Positions 50,124-58,724 of a stretch of 64,000 nucleotides of DNA are shown here, piece by piece. The stretch is taken from contig NZ_CP056087.1 of the NCBI RefSeq assembly GCF_001839655.2, positions 1,240,001 through 1,304,000 of the forward strand, in the 5' to 3' direction. The first letter of the stretch is position 1, and every line of letters starts with the position of its first letter. Under the pieces are notes generated by a model, which worked only from the letters and a program-made list of their open reading frames with translations, searched no databases and was not told the origin of the DNA. Made by a program: the position numbers and the translations under genes. Source of the DNA: Pseudomonas argentinensis. GTDB taxonomy: Bacteria > Pseudomonadota > Gammaproteobacteria > Pseudomonadales > Pseudomonadaceae.

Positions 50124-50510
50124 CTATCGGTTGGGTGGGAAACGCTCTAAGACAAGGCCTGAGCTGCAGATGTCGGCCTGGTTTATGGCCTGCAAATACT
50201 CGAGAATCCCTTGCAATTTCCGGGTATTGAGCGCGTCTATGTCAATGATGTGATAGCCCGCCCAGGACTGCTGGCCAATGGCGCCCCCGCGGCTCCATAA
50301 ACAGTCGGCGGTGAAACGCACCTCGTCCATGCCGTCTCCCACCAGCCGGCACTCCACCAGCGTATCGGCCGCGTGGGGCGTCGTGCTGCACAGCATGAAG
50401 CCTTCACTGGACAGGTCGGCGATCCGGCCCAGATAGGTTTCGCTGTGCTGCTCGTAGACTTCGAGCAGCGAGGCGGCCCGATAGCGCGGATGCTGGCGAC
50501 GATCATCCAT
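50124..50510 (-). CDS. PilZ-domain c-di-GMP-binding protein
   Basis: A 128-aa protein with the two PilZ motifs: RRQHPRYR at the N-terminus (RxxxR) and DLSSEG (D/NxSxxG) about 25 residues later. These bind c-di-GMP. It lies 9 bp after a DUF1631 gene, probably co-transcribed, so it likely acts with that partner. Confidence 0.9.
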   Translation of the reverse strand: MDDRRQHPRYRAASLLEVYEQHSETYLGRIADLSSEGFMLCSTTPHAADTLVECRLVGDGMDEVRFTADCLWSRGGAIGQQSWAGYHIIDIDALNTRKLQGILEYLQAINQADICSSGLVLERFPPNR

Positions 50511-50519
50511 GGGCGATCC

Positions 50520-52796
50520 TCAGGTGGTTCGTCCGGTCAGTTGCTGAAGCACACGATAGACGGCGTGCAGTGCACGGTCGACCATCGGCGCCGAGCGCTC
50601 GGGGCTGCTGTGCCGTGCGGTGCCCTGCTGCATCTCTTCGGCCAGTTGATCCACCGACTTGACCGCGGCGCGCTGGCCGTTACGGTCGACGAACAGGTAG
50701 TTGTGGGTCGTGGGGCTGTACCAGGACAGCTTCAGGGTTTGTCGTTTGCCGCCCAGGATGAAGTCGAACCAGGTGCCGAACTCGAGTTTCTCCAGCTCGC
50801 GAAGCAGGCTCCTGTCGGTCGACTGGCGCTGACCTTTGCGTGATGTGGCGAGAAGTGCCGACTCATCGTCCAGCATGGCGCCTAGCGGGTTGGGGCTCGG
50901 CGGCAGGCTCAGCTTCGCGGCGAGTTGAGGCTGGCCTGCCTGGACAGCGTGCTGGCAGGCAACCAGGTCCTGCAGCAGGCGGCGTATATCGTCCTGGTGG
51001 TAACCACCCAGCAACATCAGGCCGTTGCGCAGTTCGCCGAGCATGTCGACGCGCAGGCCCTGCAGGCGATCGCGCTGCGCGGCATCAAGGGCGGTTCCAC
51101 TCCAGGCCAGGTGCTCGGCCGCTTCGCAGGCGCGCTGCCATTGCTGGCTGGCAGCACCGTGGCGCAACTGGATGAACACCAGCACGTCGATCCAGGTGCG
51201 CTCGAGGAACTGCCGGATGAGCGGCGGTGGCGAGCGCTTGGCCAGCGATTGGGCGATCGCCTGCGCGGCATCTTGACGGGCGGCGAGCAGCTTGTCGCGC
51301 CCCTTGGCCGTTTCCACGGCGCGGCGCTCCTGAAGCTCCACCCGCTGCCTAATCCCGCGGGTGAACTCCTCGAACTCGCCGAGCAGCAGCTCGAACAGGC
51401 GCAGGTCGCCACTGAAATGCTGCACCACCTTGCGCACCACCCACTGCACCTTGGCCAGTAAGCCGTAGGTATCCTCCTGGGCGCCGTACAGCACGCCGGC
51501 CTGGGCCATGGCATCGATCAGCCGGCGCGTCGGGTGATGAGGCTGGCTGAACAGGGCACGATCGAGCAGCGCCACTTTCAAGCAGGGCGTATGCAGGTGG
51601 GAGAGGGCGACCTTATAGGGTTGCGGCAGGTTCTCGTCATCGAGAATGAAGTCGAAGATCATCCCCACCAGATCGATGGCATCGGTTTCCTGGTTGCCCA
51701 CGCGGTGCTGCTGGGGCGCGTCGCTATGGCCGGCCAACTGGCGGTGCAGGTCGCTCTTCAGATCGTTCACACGCAGCGGACGATCAGGGTGCTGCGTCAG
51801 TTCGGCGGCGGAGGCTTGTTGCAGCCGATCGAGGGCTTCGAGCAGTTCGCCTGCCTCATAGGTGCGCCTGGCGCCCGGCGGCGCGAAGCTGGCCATGCTC
51901 GGCGAGCCGTTGAGCAGGCCGATGGCGTGCTGCTGTTTACGGTATTCGGCCAGCAATCTGTCGAGTCCGGCGGCCAGGTGTTCGGCATCGGCAGGTGGGC
52001 TTGCGGCCAGGTCGACAGGTGAAGACGCGTGGCGGGTTTCTGTGCTGTTGGCCGAAGAGCTACTGGCGGCAGGTGATGAAGTATCCTGAGTGCGTGCCGC
52101 GGAGAACTTCAGATTGGGCAGCACCCCCGCTTCGATCAGGCGGGCGTTGAGGGCCTCATAGAGTGCGTCCAGCCCCTGCATCAATTGCTTGTCGAACAGG
52201 CCGTAAAGCACCAGCTTGATTCGCAGTGGTAGCTCGCTCGGTTGCATCGCCGTCAGCAGGGCGTGGGCAATGTTTTTCGGGGAAAACGGGTTGGCCTCGG
52301 CAGGCACCGGCTGGCCGTTATTGAGCAGGGCCAGGCGCTTGTCCAGCGCAAACAGGGCCTGCGCACAGCGCGTCTGCACCTGCTGGGCCATGTTGGTGAC
52401 CTGCAGCGCTTCCTCGTACGCCTCGTTATCGACCAGCGCCAGGTCTTCGGCCGGAGCCTCCAACGCCTGACTGGCAACCAGCTTGCCGTCGAGGAAATCG
52501 GCGATGCCTCGGGAGACGCTCAGGTGATAGCGGCGTTCGATCTGCGGCCGCAATCGGCGCACTTCGCGCATGCTGTCGAAGAACATGGCCTGGACCTGGT
52601 TGTTCTCCGCCTGCTCGGCGCATTGAAAGAGGGTGTCGTCGACCTGGGCAAAGGTGCGCGTCAAGTGATCGGCCAGGTGGTTGAGCACCAGCTTGCGGCA
52701 GCTCTGCCCCAGCGCGCTGAAGCGCGGCTGGATGCCTCTGCTGGCCAGCGTGCTGGAGCTGCTGGCGGATGACGGCGGCGTGCCCTGAGTGCTCAT
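50520..52796 (-). CDS. DUF1631 family protein
   Basis: A 758-aa protein of the Pseudomonas DUF1631 family: Ser-rich start, an N-terminal helical part (DHLTRTFAQVDDTLFQCAEQAENN), a low-complexity Ser/Ala linker near residues 230-265 and a C-terminal part ending LKLSWYSPTTHNYLFVDRNGQ, which looks like a small beta domain of PilZ style. No enzyme motif is seen. Family function is unknown; the PilZ gene 9 bp downstream points to c-di-GMP signalling. Confidence 0.85.
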   Translation of the reverse strand: MSTQGTPPSSASSSSTLASRGIQPRFSALGQSCRKLVLNHLADHLTRTFAQVDDTLFQCAEQAENNQVQAMFFDSMREVRRLRPQIERRYHLSVSRGIADFLDGKLVASQALEAPAEDLALVDNEAYEEALQVTNMAQQVQTRCAQALFALDKRLALLNNGQPVPAEANPFSPKNIAHALLTAMQPSELPLRIKLVLYGLFDKQLMQGLDALYEALNARLIEAGVLPNLKFSAARTQDTSSPAASSSSANSTETRHASSPVDLAASPPADAEHLAAGLDRLLAEYRKQQHAIGLLNGSPSMASFAPPGARRTYEAGELLEALDRLQQASAAELTQHPDRPLRVNDLKSDLHRQLAGHSDAPQQHRVGNQETDAIDLVGMIFDFILDDENLPQPYKVALSHLHTPCLKVALLDRALFSQPHHPTRRLIDAMAQAGVLYGAQEDTYGLLAKVQWVVRKVVQHFSGDLRLFELLLGEFEEFTRGIRQRVELQERRAVETAKGRDKLLAARQDAAQAIAQSLAKRSPPPLIRQFLERTWIDVLVFIQLRHGAASQQWQRACEAAEHLAWSGTALDAAQRDRLQGLRVDMLGELRNGLMLLGGYHQDDIRRLLQDLVACQHAVQAGQPQLAAKLSLPPSPNPLGAMLDDESALLATSRKGQRQSTDRSLLRELEKLEFGTWFDFILGGKRQTLKLSWYSPTTHNYLFVDRNGQRAAVKSVDQLAEEMQQGTARHSSPERSAPMVDRALHAVYRVLQQLTGRTT

Positions 52797-52909
52797 CGGT
52801 GATCCTGATTAAGGCCTGGAGCGGTGCGCCAGGCTGTGCAGGTATGCCTCGAAGTTAAATCAAATGGCTACCCGTTCGCAAAGCATTGTCATAAAAGCAA
52901 TTTAGGGGG

Positions 52910-52937
52910 TTGACAGCTGTTTGCGAAACCGTAAAAT
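52910..52937 (+). promoter_or_regulatory. tRNA operon promoter with GC-rich discriminator
   Basis: TTGACA (52910-52915), 16 bp, TAAAAT (52932-52937), then GGCGCGCC. The GC-rich discriminator is typical of stringently controlled stable RNA promoters. It serves the three tRNAs that follow. Confidence 0.8.
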
Positions 52938-52986
52938 GGCGCGCCTCTGCAGCGGCAACGCAAACAGAGAAAAGAAAGAGCATAGT

Positions 52987-53062
52987 TCCGCGATAGCTCA
53001 GTCGGTAGAGCAAATGACTGTTAATCATTGGGTCCCTGGTTCGAGTCCAGGTCGCGGAGCCA
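52987..53062 (+). tRNA. tRNA-Asn (GTT)
   Basis: 76 nt with acceptor stem TCCGCGA/TCGCGGA, D-loop AGCTCAGTCGGTAGAGC, anticodon GTT in GACTGTTAATC, TTCGAGTCC arm and encoded CCA. Confidence 0.98.
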
Positions 53063-53071
53063 ATCTTTCCT

Positions 53072-53148
53072 CGGGGTGTAGCGCAGTCCGGTAGCGCGCC
53101 TGCTTTGGGAGCAGGATGTCAGGAGTTCGAATCCCCTCACCCCGACCA
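53072..53148 (+). tRNA. tRNA-Pro (TGG)
   Basis: 77 nt with acceptor stem CGGGGTG/CACCCCG, D-loop AGCGCAGTCCGGTAGCGC, anticodon TGG in GCTTTGGGAGC, T arm GTTCGAATCC and encoded CCA. Confidence 0.98.
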
Positions 53149-53153
53149 TATTT

Positions 53154-53229
53154 GGGTCGTTAGCTCAGTTGGTAGAGCAGTTGGCTTTTAACCAATTGGT
53201 CGTAGGTTCGAATCCTACACGACCCACCA
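53154..53229 (+). tRNA. tRNA-Lys (TTT)
   Basis: 76 nt with acceptor stem GGGTCGT/ACGACCC, D-loop AGCTCAGTTGGTAGAGC, anticodon TTT in GGCTTTTAACC, T arm GTTCGAATCC and encoded CCA. Confidence 0.98.
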
Positions 53230-53252
53230 TTTCAAGCACTGCTTGAGTAAAG

Positions 53253-53276
53253 AACCCGCCAAAAGGCGGGTTTTTT
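53253..53276 (+). terminator. Rho-independent terminator of the tRNA operon
   Basis: Stem AACCCGCC/GGCGGGTT with an AAAA loop and a run of T directly after the third tRNA. Confidence 0.92.
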
Positions 53277-53430
53277 GCTTTCTGGGCCTAGCCGGCGTAG
53301 CCCGCTCCACCGGGCATGGCGCGGCAGGCGCCGTGGGCTTCACCCACCCCAGGGGGTTCAATGAAAGGGGCGCGCTTTCCGTGGGAGCGCGCCATGCGCG
53401 CGAAATGGCGGGCGTGGCGCGGATCCAGCC

Positions 53431-53583
53431 GTAGGGTGGACAACGCTCTTTTTGTCCACCATTGCGATCGCAAAGGGAAGTAAGAGAATCGGCTCGAGCA
53501 GCCGATGCTTTCTTCATCCACCAATGCGTTTGCAGAGTGGTGGACGGATAAAAGCGTCGGCTACGCGCCCCGATCCAACCTAC
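53431..53583. repeat. Dispersed GTAGGGTGGA repeat, long copy
   Basis: Starts GTAGGGTGGACAACGCT and ends with a decayed inverse (GATCCAACCTAC); the centre differs from other copies (ATTGCGATCGCAAAGGGA), but GTCCACC pairs and AGCGTCGGCTACGCGCCCCG are shared. A REP-like palindrome (GGGAGCGCGCCATGCGCGCG) precedes it. No gene is supported between the tRNA terminator and ndh. Confidence 0.75.
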
Positions 53584-53601
53584 GACAGGCTGCCCTTGGG
53601 A

Positions 53602-54900
53602 TCAGTGCAGCTTCAGGCGCGGGTCGGTACTGCGCCCAATGCGATCGCTGAGCATCAACAGCAGCGTGCGGAAGGCGCCGTACAGCGCCATCTGGTGCAT
53701 GCGATACAGCGAGATATAGAACATCCGCGCCAGCCAGCCTTCCAGCTTTACACTGCCCATTAGGTTGCCCATCAGATTGCCGACAGCGCTGAAGCTCGAC
53801 AGCGAAATCAGCGAGCCGTAATCCTTGTAGGTGTAGCTCGGCAGCGGCTGGTTCTGCAGGCGCAGGGCGAGCGACTTGACCAGCAGCGAAGCCTGCTGGT
53901 GGGCTGCCTGGGCGCGCGGCGGAACGTTACGCTCGCTGCCATCACCCATCGGGCAGGCCGCGCAGTCACCAAAGGCGAAGATATTTTCGTCGCGCGTCGT
54001 CTGCAGCGTACTGGTGACGACCAACTGGTTGATGCGGTTGCTTTCCAAGCCATCCAGGTCTTTCAGAAAGGCTGGCGCACGGATGCCGGCGGCCCACACC
54101 TTGATGCTGGCCAGGATGGTTTCGCCATTGGCGAGCACCAAGCCTTCGCTAGTCACTTCCTGCACTGCAGCGCCGGTCATCACATTGACGCCGAGCTTCT
54201 GCAGGGTCTTGTGGACAGGGGCGCTGATGCGCTCCGGCAGGGCCGGCAGCACGCGCGGCCCGGCTTCGACGAGGCTGATGCGCATGTTCTCCGGGCGAAT
54301 GCGGTCCAGCCCGTAGGCCGCCAGTTCCCGTGCGGCATGGTGCAGCTCGGCGGCCAGCTCGACCCCGGTGGCGCCAGCGCCGACGATGGCGACACTGACC
54401 TGATCGTTGTCACCGGTGCCCGCGTGGGCGCGCAGGTAGTGGCTGAGCAACTTGCGGTGGAAGCGCTCGGCCTGCTCACGGGTATCGAGGAAAATGCAGT
54501 GGTTGGCCGCGCCTTCGGTGCCGAAATCATTGGTGGTGCTGCCGACTGCAATCACCAGGGTGTCGTAAGACAGTTCGCGGGCGGGCACCAGCTCGCGGTT
54601 GTCTTCGTCCAGGGTGGCGGCCAGCTGAATGGTCTTGCGTTCGCGGTCCAGCCCGCTCATGCGGCCGAGCTGGAATTCGAAGTGGTTCCACTTGGCCTGG
54701 GCCACGTAGTTCAGCTCGTTCTCCGTGGAGTTAAGCGAGCCGGCGGCCACTTCGTGCAGTAGCGGCTTCCAGATATGGGTGAGGTTGGCGTCGGCGAGGG
54801 TGACGTGCGCCTTGCCGCGCTTGCCGAGTTTCTGGCCCAGGCGGGTAGCCAACTCCAGGCCGCCGGCGCCGCCGCCGACAATAACGATTCGATGGGTCAT
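53602..54900 (-). CDS. ndh: Type II NADH:quinone oxidoreductase
   Basis: A 432-aa membrane-associated FAD enzyme that passes electrons from NADH to quinone without pumping protons. Two Rossmann motifs, VIVGGGAGGLELA at the N-terminus and VAIVGAGATGVELAAEL mid-protein, plus the FAD-binding IFAFGDCA. The C-terminal hydrophobic part is the membrane anchor. The start follows the family opening MTHRIVIVGGG; an upstream extension is leader sequence. GTGAG precedes the ATG. Confidence 0.95.
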   Translation of the reverse strand: MTHRIVIVGGGAGGLELATRLGQKLGKRGKAHVTLADANLTHIWKPLLHEVAAGSLNSTENELNYVAQAKWNHFEFQLGRMSGLDRERKTIQLAATLDEDNRELVPARELSYDTLVIAVGSTTNDFGTEGAANHCIFLDTREQAERFHRKLLSHYLRAHAGTGDNDQVSVAIVGAGATGVELAAELHHAARELAAYGLDRIRPENMRISLVEAGPRVLPALPERISAPVHKTLQKLGVNVMTGAAVQEVTSEGLVLANGETILASIKVWAAGIRAPAFLKDLDGLESNRINQLVVTSTLQTTRDENIFAFGDCAACPMGDGSERNVPPRAQAAHQQASLLVKSLALRLQNQPLPSYTYKDYGSLISLSSFSAVGNLMGNLMGSVKLEGWLARMFYISLYRMHQMALYGAFRTLLLMLSDRIGRSTDPRLKLH

Positions 54901-55141
54901 GGTGAGTCTCACAAGGCTAGGAAAAAGGTGGCGAGTCCGGGCGAGCCAAGCTCCAGCGCCGGGCGACTCATATGCCAATCCGCGCAGGCAGTGCCTGCGC
55001 GTTATAAATCAGATGTTGCTGCGTCAAGGCAGCCTGTCTTACGCCAACTCATCGACAGAAGGCGGGGCGCCTGGGTTCAATTGGTCGGCGATGCGTCCGC
55101 ACATTCTAACAGCGTGGCGCGCACCGGGAGCGAGGGCGTGG

Positions 55142-55669
55142 CTATTGCAGCTGCTCCAGCGGCTCGACCTCGAGCGAGTCGCCCAGGCGAATGATGCCGC
55201 TGTGGATCACCCGCGCGGTAATCCCGCCATGGCCACGAACGGCCTGGAACGTGCCAAGGCCCAGGCGCTGTTCGAGCTTGGCACAGGGCTGGCACCAGCC
55301 GGTGGTTTCCAGGATCGCCTGGCCGATACGAAAGCGCCGGCCCTTGAGGCTGAACAGATTGATGCCGCTGATGGCGATATTGCGCCTGAGATCTTCGGGC
55401 GTTATCCCATGCTGAGCATCGCGGCCGAGCAGCGCACTGATCACGGCCAGGTGCTCCCACTGGATCAGCGTGACCTGGCGTGCATTGCGCGGGCCGGGGC
55501 GAGCATGGTCGCCGGTCAGGCCCGCTTCACGGCGAGCCTCGACCGCATCGAGGATTAGCATGTCGCCAAGCCTTTCAGGTCGCACGCCGATCCAGCGCAC
55601 TTGGCCCTGCTGCGGCACAGCGGCGATAAGTGCCTGGAACGGGCTGGCCGGGTAGGTGTCAGGCCTCAA
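55142..55669 (-). CDS. MOSC domain protein
   Basis: A 175-aa single MOSC domain with the sulfur-carrier-type Cys in TTGWCQPCAKLE and the blocks GDHARPG and ITARVIHSGIIRLGD. MOSC proteins transfer sulfur or reduce N-hydroxylated substrates with a molybdenum cofactor. The reading starts at a TTG (55669) with GGCGGA about 11 bp upstream; a GTG at residue 18 is an alternative. Specific function unknown. Confidence 0.82.
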   Translation of the reverse strand: MRPDTYPASPFQALIAAVPQQGQVRWIGVRPERLGDMLILDAVEARREAGLTGDHARPGPRNARQVTLIQWEHLAVISALLGRDAQHGITPEDLRRNIAISGINLFSLKGRRFRIGQAILETTGWCQPCAKLEQRLGLGTFQAVRGHGGITARVIHSGIIRLGDSLEVEPLEQLQ

Positions 55670-55708
55670 GGCGTGGTTCCGCCGTCACGCTGGACAAGGA
55701 GCGTTGGC

Positions 55709-55909
55709 TCAGTGCCGGCTGGGCGGCAGGTCGTCGGAGAACAGATCGTCCTCGAGCGGATTGCCCGGGATCGCATGTTCTTCCGAGGCCCAGGCACCCA
55801 GGTCGATCAGCTTGCAGCGCTCGGAGCAGAAGGGCCGGCTCGGGCTCTGCGGGCCCCATTCCACGGGCGCTGCGCAGGTCGGGCAGGCGACGAGAGTAGG
55901 TGTGGTCAT
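55709..55909 (-). CDS. yacG: YacG, DNA gyrase inhibitor / zinc-binding protein
   Basis: A 66-aa protein with four Cys zinc ligands: CPTC near the start and CSERC later, the YacG pattern, with the conserved [12 protein letters not shown] after them. In E. coli YacG binds GyrB and inhibits gyrase. Its start overlaps the coaE stop by 4 bp. Confidence 0.95.
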   Translation of the reverse strand: MTTPTLVACPTCAAPVEWGPQSPSRPFCSERCKLIDLGAWASEEHAIPGNPLEDDLFSDDLPPSRH

Positions 55910-56514
55910 GGTTGGCCTCCGTTCAAGGTCAGGTAAAAGGCATGCAGGCGTTCGACCTCCTGTTTGACCCAGGCCAGGTCACGGTCGTTTATCAGTACGT
56001 CATCGGCATGGTTCAGGCGGGCCTCGCGGGTGGCCTGGGCGGCCATGATCGCGTGCACCTGCCCGGCAGACAACCGATCACGTTGCATGGTGCGTTCGAT
56101 CTGCAATTGCTCGGGTACATCGACCACCAGGATGCGCTGGGCCAGCTTGTACTGGCCGGACTCGATCAGCAGTGGCGAGACCGTGATGGCGTAGGGCGAT
56201 TTGGCGTTGGCCAGAAATTGCGCCACCTCTTTGGCAATCAGTGGATGCAGCAGACGCTCCAGCCAGCCCCGCTCGGCGGGTGATTCGAAGATCAGCTCAC
56301 GCAGTGCGGCCCGGTTCAGCTGGCCATTGGCCTGCAGCACTTGGTCGCCAAAGTGCTCGGCTATCGCTGCCAGTGCCGGCCGACCCGGCTCGACAACCCA
56401 GCGAGCGGCCTGGTCCGAGTCGACCACGTCGACGCCCAGCGCGGCGAATTGCGCAGCCACGGCACTTTTGCCGCTGCCGATACCGCCGGTAAGCCCGAGC
56501 GTCCAGGGTTTCAT
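55906..56514 (-). CDS. coaE: Dephospho-CoA kinase
   Basis: A 202-aa kinase for the last step of coenzyme A synthesis. P-loop [14 protein letters not shown], the CoA-binding [10 protein letters not shown], and the C-terminal [10 protein letters not shown] block. The ATG at 56514 has GAGGGG 9 bp upstream; a TTG two codons earlier is less likely. Part of the pilD-coaE-yacG order common in pseudomonads. Confidence 0.95.
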   Translation of the reverse strand: MKPWTLGLTGGIGSGKSAVAAQFAALGVDVVDSDQAARWVVEPGRPALAAIAEHFGDQVLQANGQLNRAALRELIFESPAERGWLERLLHPLIAKEVAQFLANAKSPYAITVSPLLIESGQYKLAQRILVVDVPEQLQIERTMQRDRLSAGQVHAIMAAQATREARLNHADDVLINDRDLAWVKQEVERLHAFYLTLNGGQP

Positions 56515-56622
56515 GGTCAACTGCCCCTCAGAAAATCAGGGGCGGATTGTAAGGGAGTCGGGCGTATGTGGCGAATCAGGGCGACCGTAGACAGGATTAA
56601 AGCGTCAGGGCCACTGGGCGTG

Positions 56623-57495
56623 TCAGTTGAAACCCGCGAACCGCAGATAACCTTCGGTAATCTGCTTGCCCCAGAGCAGCGCGATAAAGCCTGCAATGGC
56701 CAGGTACGGGCCAAACGGAATCGGCGTGCTGGTGCTCGCATCACGCAGGCGCAGCATGATCACCCCGAGCACGGCACCGACCACCGAAGACAGCAGAATG
56801 GTCAGCGGCAGAATCTGCCACCCGCCCCAGGCGCCGAGCATGGCGAGCAGCTTGAAGTCGCCATAGCCCATGCCTTCCTTGCCGGTTACCAGCTTGAACA
56901 GCCAGAAGACCGACCACAGGCTCAGGTAGCCTGCCACAGCGCCCCATAGGGCATCTTCCAGGCTGGTAAAGAGCCCGAAGTTATTGGCAATCAAGCCCAG
57001 CCACAACAGCGGCAGTACCAGAGTGTCCGGCAGCAACTGGTGATCGGCATCGATCAGGCTCATCGCCAACAAGCCCCAGGCCAGCACCAGCATGCCTGCC
57101 GCTTGCCAGCCAAAGCCGAAATGCCAGGCGATATAGGCCGAGAGCAGGCCGCAGCTCAACTCGACCAGCGGATAGCGCAGGCTGATCGTCGCCTTGCAGC
57201 CGGCGCATTTGCCGCGCAGAAACAGATAGCTGATGACCGGGATATTTTCCCAAGGGCGGATTTCATGCTGGCAATGGGGACAGCTGGAATGGGGGAGCAC
57301 CAGATTGTAGGTTTCCCCGGTAGGCTCAGCGGGTAATTCCAGTACTTCCCGCGCCTGGATGCGCCAGTCGCGCAGCATCATCTTCGGCAGGCGATGGATG
57401 ACCACATTGAGAAAGCTGCCGACCAGCAGGCCGACGATAAGTGTGCAGAAAACGAAGGCCGGCGTATTGTCGGCCAGGAAGTCGTATATGGTCAT
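56623..57495 (-). CDS. pilD: PilD, prepilin peptidase and N-methylase
   Basis: A 290-aa polytopic aspartic protease. An N-terminal cytoplasmic loop carries the two CxxC pairs (CPHC and CAGC), then the catalytic Asp residues in SLIDADHQLLPD and GMGYGDFKLLA. It cleaves and methylates PilA, the minor pilins and type II secretion pseudopilins. It sits 3 bp from pilC. Confidence 0.96.
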   Translation of the reverse strand: MTIYDFLADNTPAFVFCTLIVGLLVGSFLNVVIHRLPKMMLRDWRIQAREVLELPAEPTGETYNLVLPHSSCPHCQHEIRPWENIPVISYLFLRGKCAGCKATISLRYPLVELSCGLLSAYIAWHFGFGWQAAGMLVLAWGLLAMSLIDADHQLLPDTLVLPLLWLGLIANNFGLFTSLEDALWGAVAGYLSLWSVFWLFKLVTGKEGMGYGDFKLLAMLGAWGGWQILPLTILLSSVVGAVLGVIMLRLRDASTSTPIPFGPYLAIAGFIALLWGKQITEGYLRFAGFN

Positions 57496-57498
57496 GGA

Positions 57499-58722
57499 CT
57501 AGACAACGGAGCCGAGCTGGAAGATCGGAAGGTACATCGCGATGATCAGTCCGCCGACGAGTACGCCAAGTACCGACATGATCAGCGGTTCCATCAGCGA
57601 AGTGAGGCCGTCAACAGCATTGTCCACTTCTGCCTCGTAATAGCTGGCAACCTTGTCGAGCATGGTGTCCAGGGCGCCGGACTCTTCGCCGATAGCGGTC
57701 ATTTGTACGGCCATGGCTGGGAAGGCATTGGTGGAGCGCATGGAGAAGTTCAGCTGCATGCCGCTGGTGACATCCTGCTTGACCTTGGCTACGGCGTTGC
57801 GGAAAACCACGTTGCCGGTCGCGCCGGCAACGGAGTCCAGTGCTTCGACAAGGGGTACGCCTGCGGCGAAGGTTGTCGATAGGGTGCGTGCGTAACGCGC
57901 TACTGCAGCCTTGTAAACGATATTGCCCACGATAGGCGCCTTGAGAATGGTGCGATCAAGGGCATCACGGAATTTCTCCGAGCGTTGTTTGGCCTGCATG
58001 AATGCGTAGCCTGCTCCGATCAGGGCAATCAGGAAAATGAACCACCACTCCTGCAGTCCCTCGGATATGCCGATAACAAAAAGCGTAAAGGCTGGTAGCT
58101 CGGCGCCAAAGCTGGAAAAGACTTCTTTGAACTGCGGCACTACTTTGATAAGCAGGATGCACGAGACAATGATTGCGACTGCAATGACCGCAATCGGATA
58201 GTTCATTGCCTTCTTGATCTTGGCCTTGAGTGCTTCGGTTTTTTCTTTATATGTAGCCACTCGGTCAAGGAGGCTCTCCAGTGCGCCGGATTGCTCACCT
58301 GCATCAACTAGGTTGCAGAACAGGTCGTCGAAATACTGAGGCTTGGTGCGTAGCGCGGCAGCAAAGCTGTTACCTGCAGCTACATGCTGTTTGAGCTCGT
58401 CTACCAGCTTGCGCATACTTGGCTTTTCAACACCATCGGCAATGATGTCGAACGACTGCAGCAAGGGCACGCCTGCTTTCATCATGGTTGCCATCTGCCG
58501 AGCAAACAGGGCGATATCCAGCGGCTTGATCTTCTTGCCGGCACCGCCCAGGCTCATGCCTTTCTTGCGAACCTTTGTTGGATTAATGCCTTGTTTGCGC
58601 AACTGCGCCTTGACCAGAGCCGGGTTCTGGCCGCTGAGCTCGCCCTTGACGATGCTGCCCTTGCGATCCTTGCCTTCCCAGACGAACGTGCTGGTCTTGG
58701 GCGCTTTTGCTGCTGCTGCCAT
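57499..58722 (-). CDS. pilC: PilC, inner-membrane platform protein
   Basis: A 407-aa GspF-family protein with two repeated cytoplasmic domains (about residues 65-185 and 270-390) and three membrane segments. The IALFARQMATMMKAGVPLLQSF block is typical. It is the platform on which PilB turns to build the pilus. Starts 2 bp after the pilB stop. Confidence 0.95.
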   Translation of the reverse strand: MAAAAKAPKTSTFVWEGKDRKGSIVKGELSGQNPALVKAQLRKQGINPTKVRKKGMSLGGAGKKIKPLDIALFARQMATMMKAGVPLLQSFDIIADGVEKPSMRKLVDELKQHVAAGNSFAAALRTKPQYFDDLFCNLVDAGEQSGALESLLDRVATYKEKTEALKAKIKKAMNYPIAVIAVAIIVSCILLIKVVPQFKEVFSSFGAELPAFTLFVIGISEGLQEWWFIFLIALIGAGYAFMQAKQRSEKFRDALDRTILKAPIVGNIVYKAAVARYARTLSTTFAAGVPLVEALDSVAGATGNVVFRNAVAKVKQDVTSGMQLNFSMRSTNAFPAMAVQMTAIGEESGALDTMLDKVASYYEAEVDNAVDGLTSLMEPLIMSVLGVLVGGLIIAMYLPIFQLGSVV

Positions 58723-58724
58723 GG

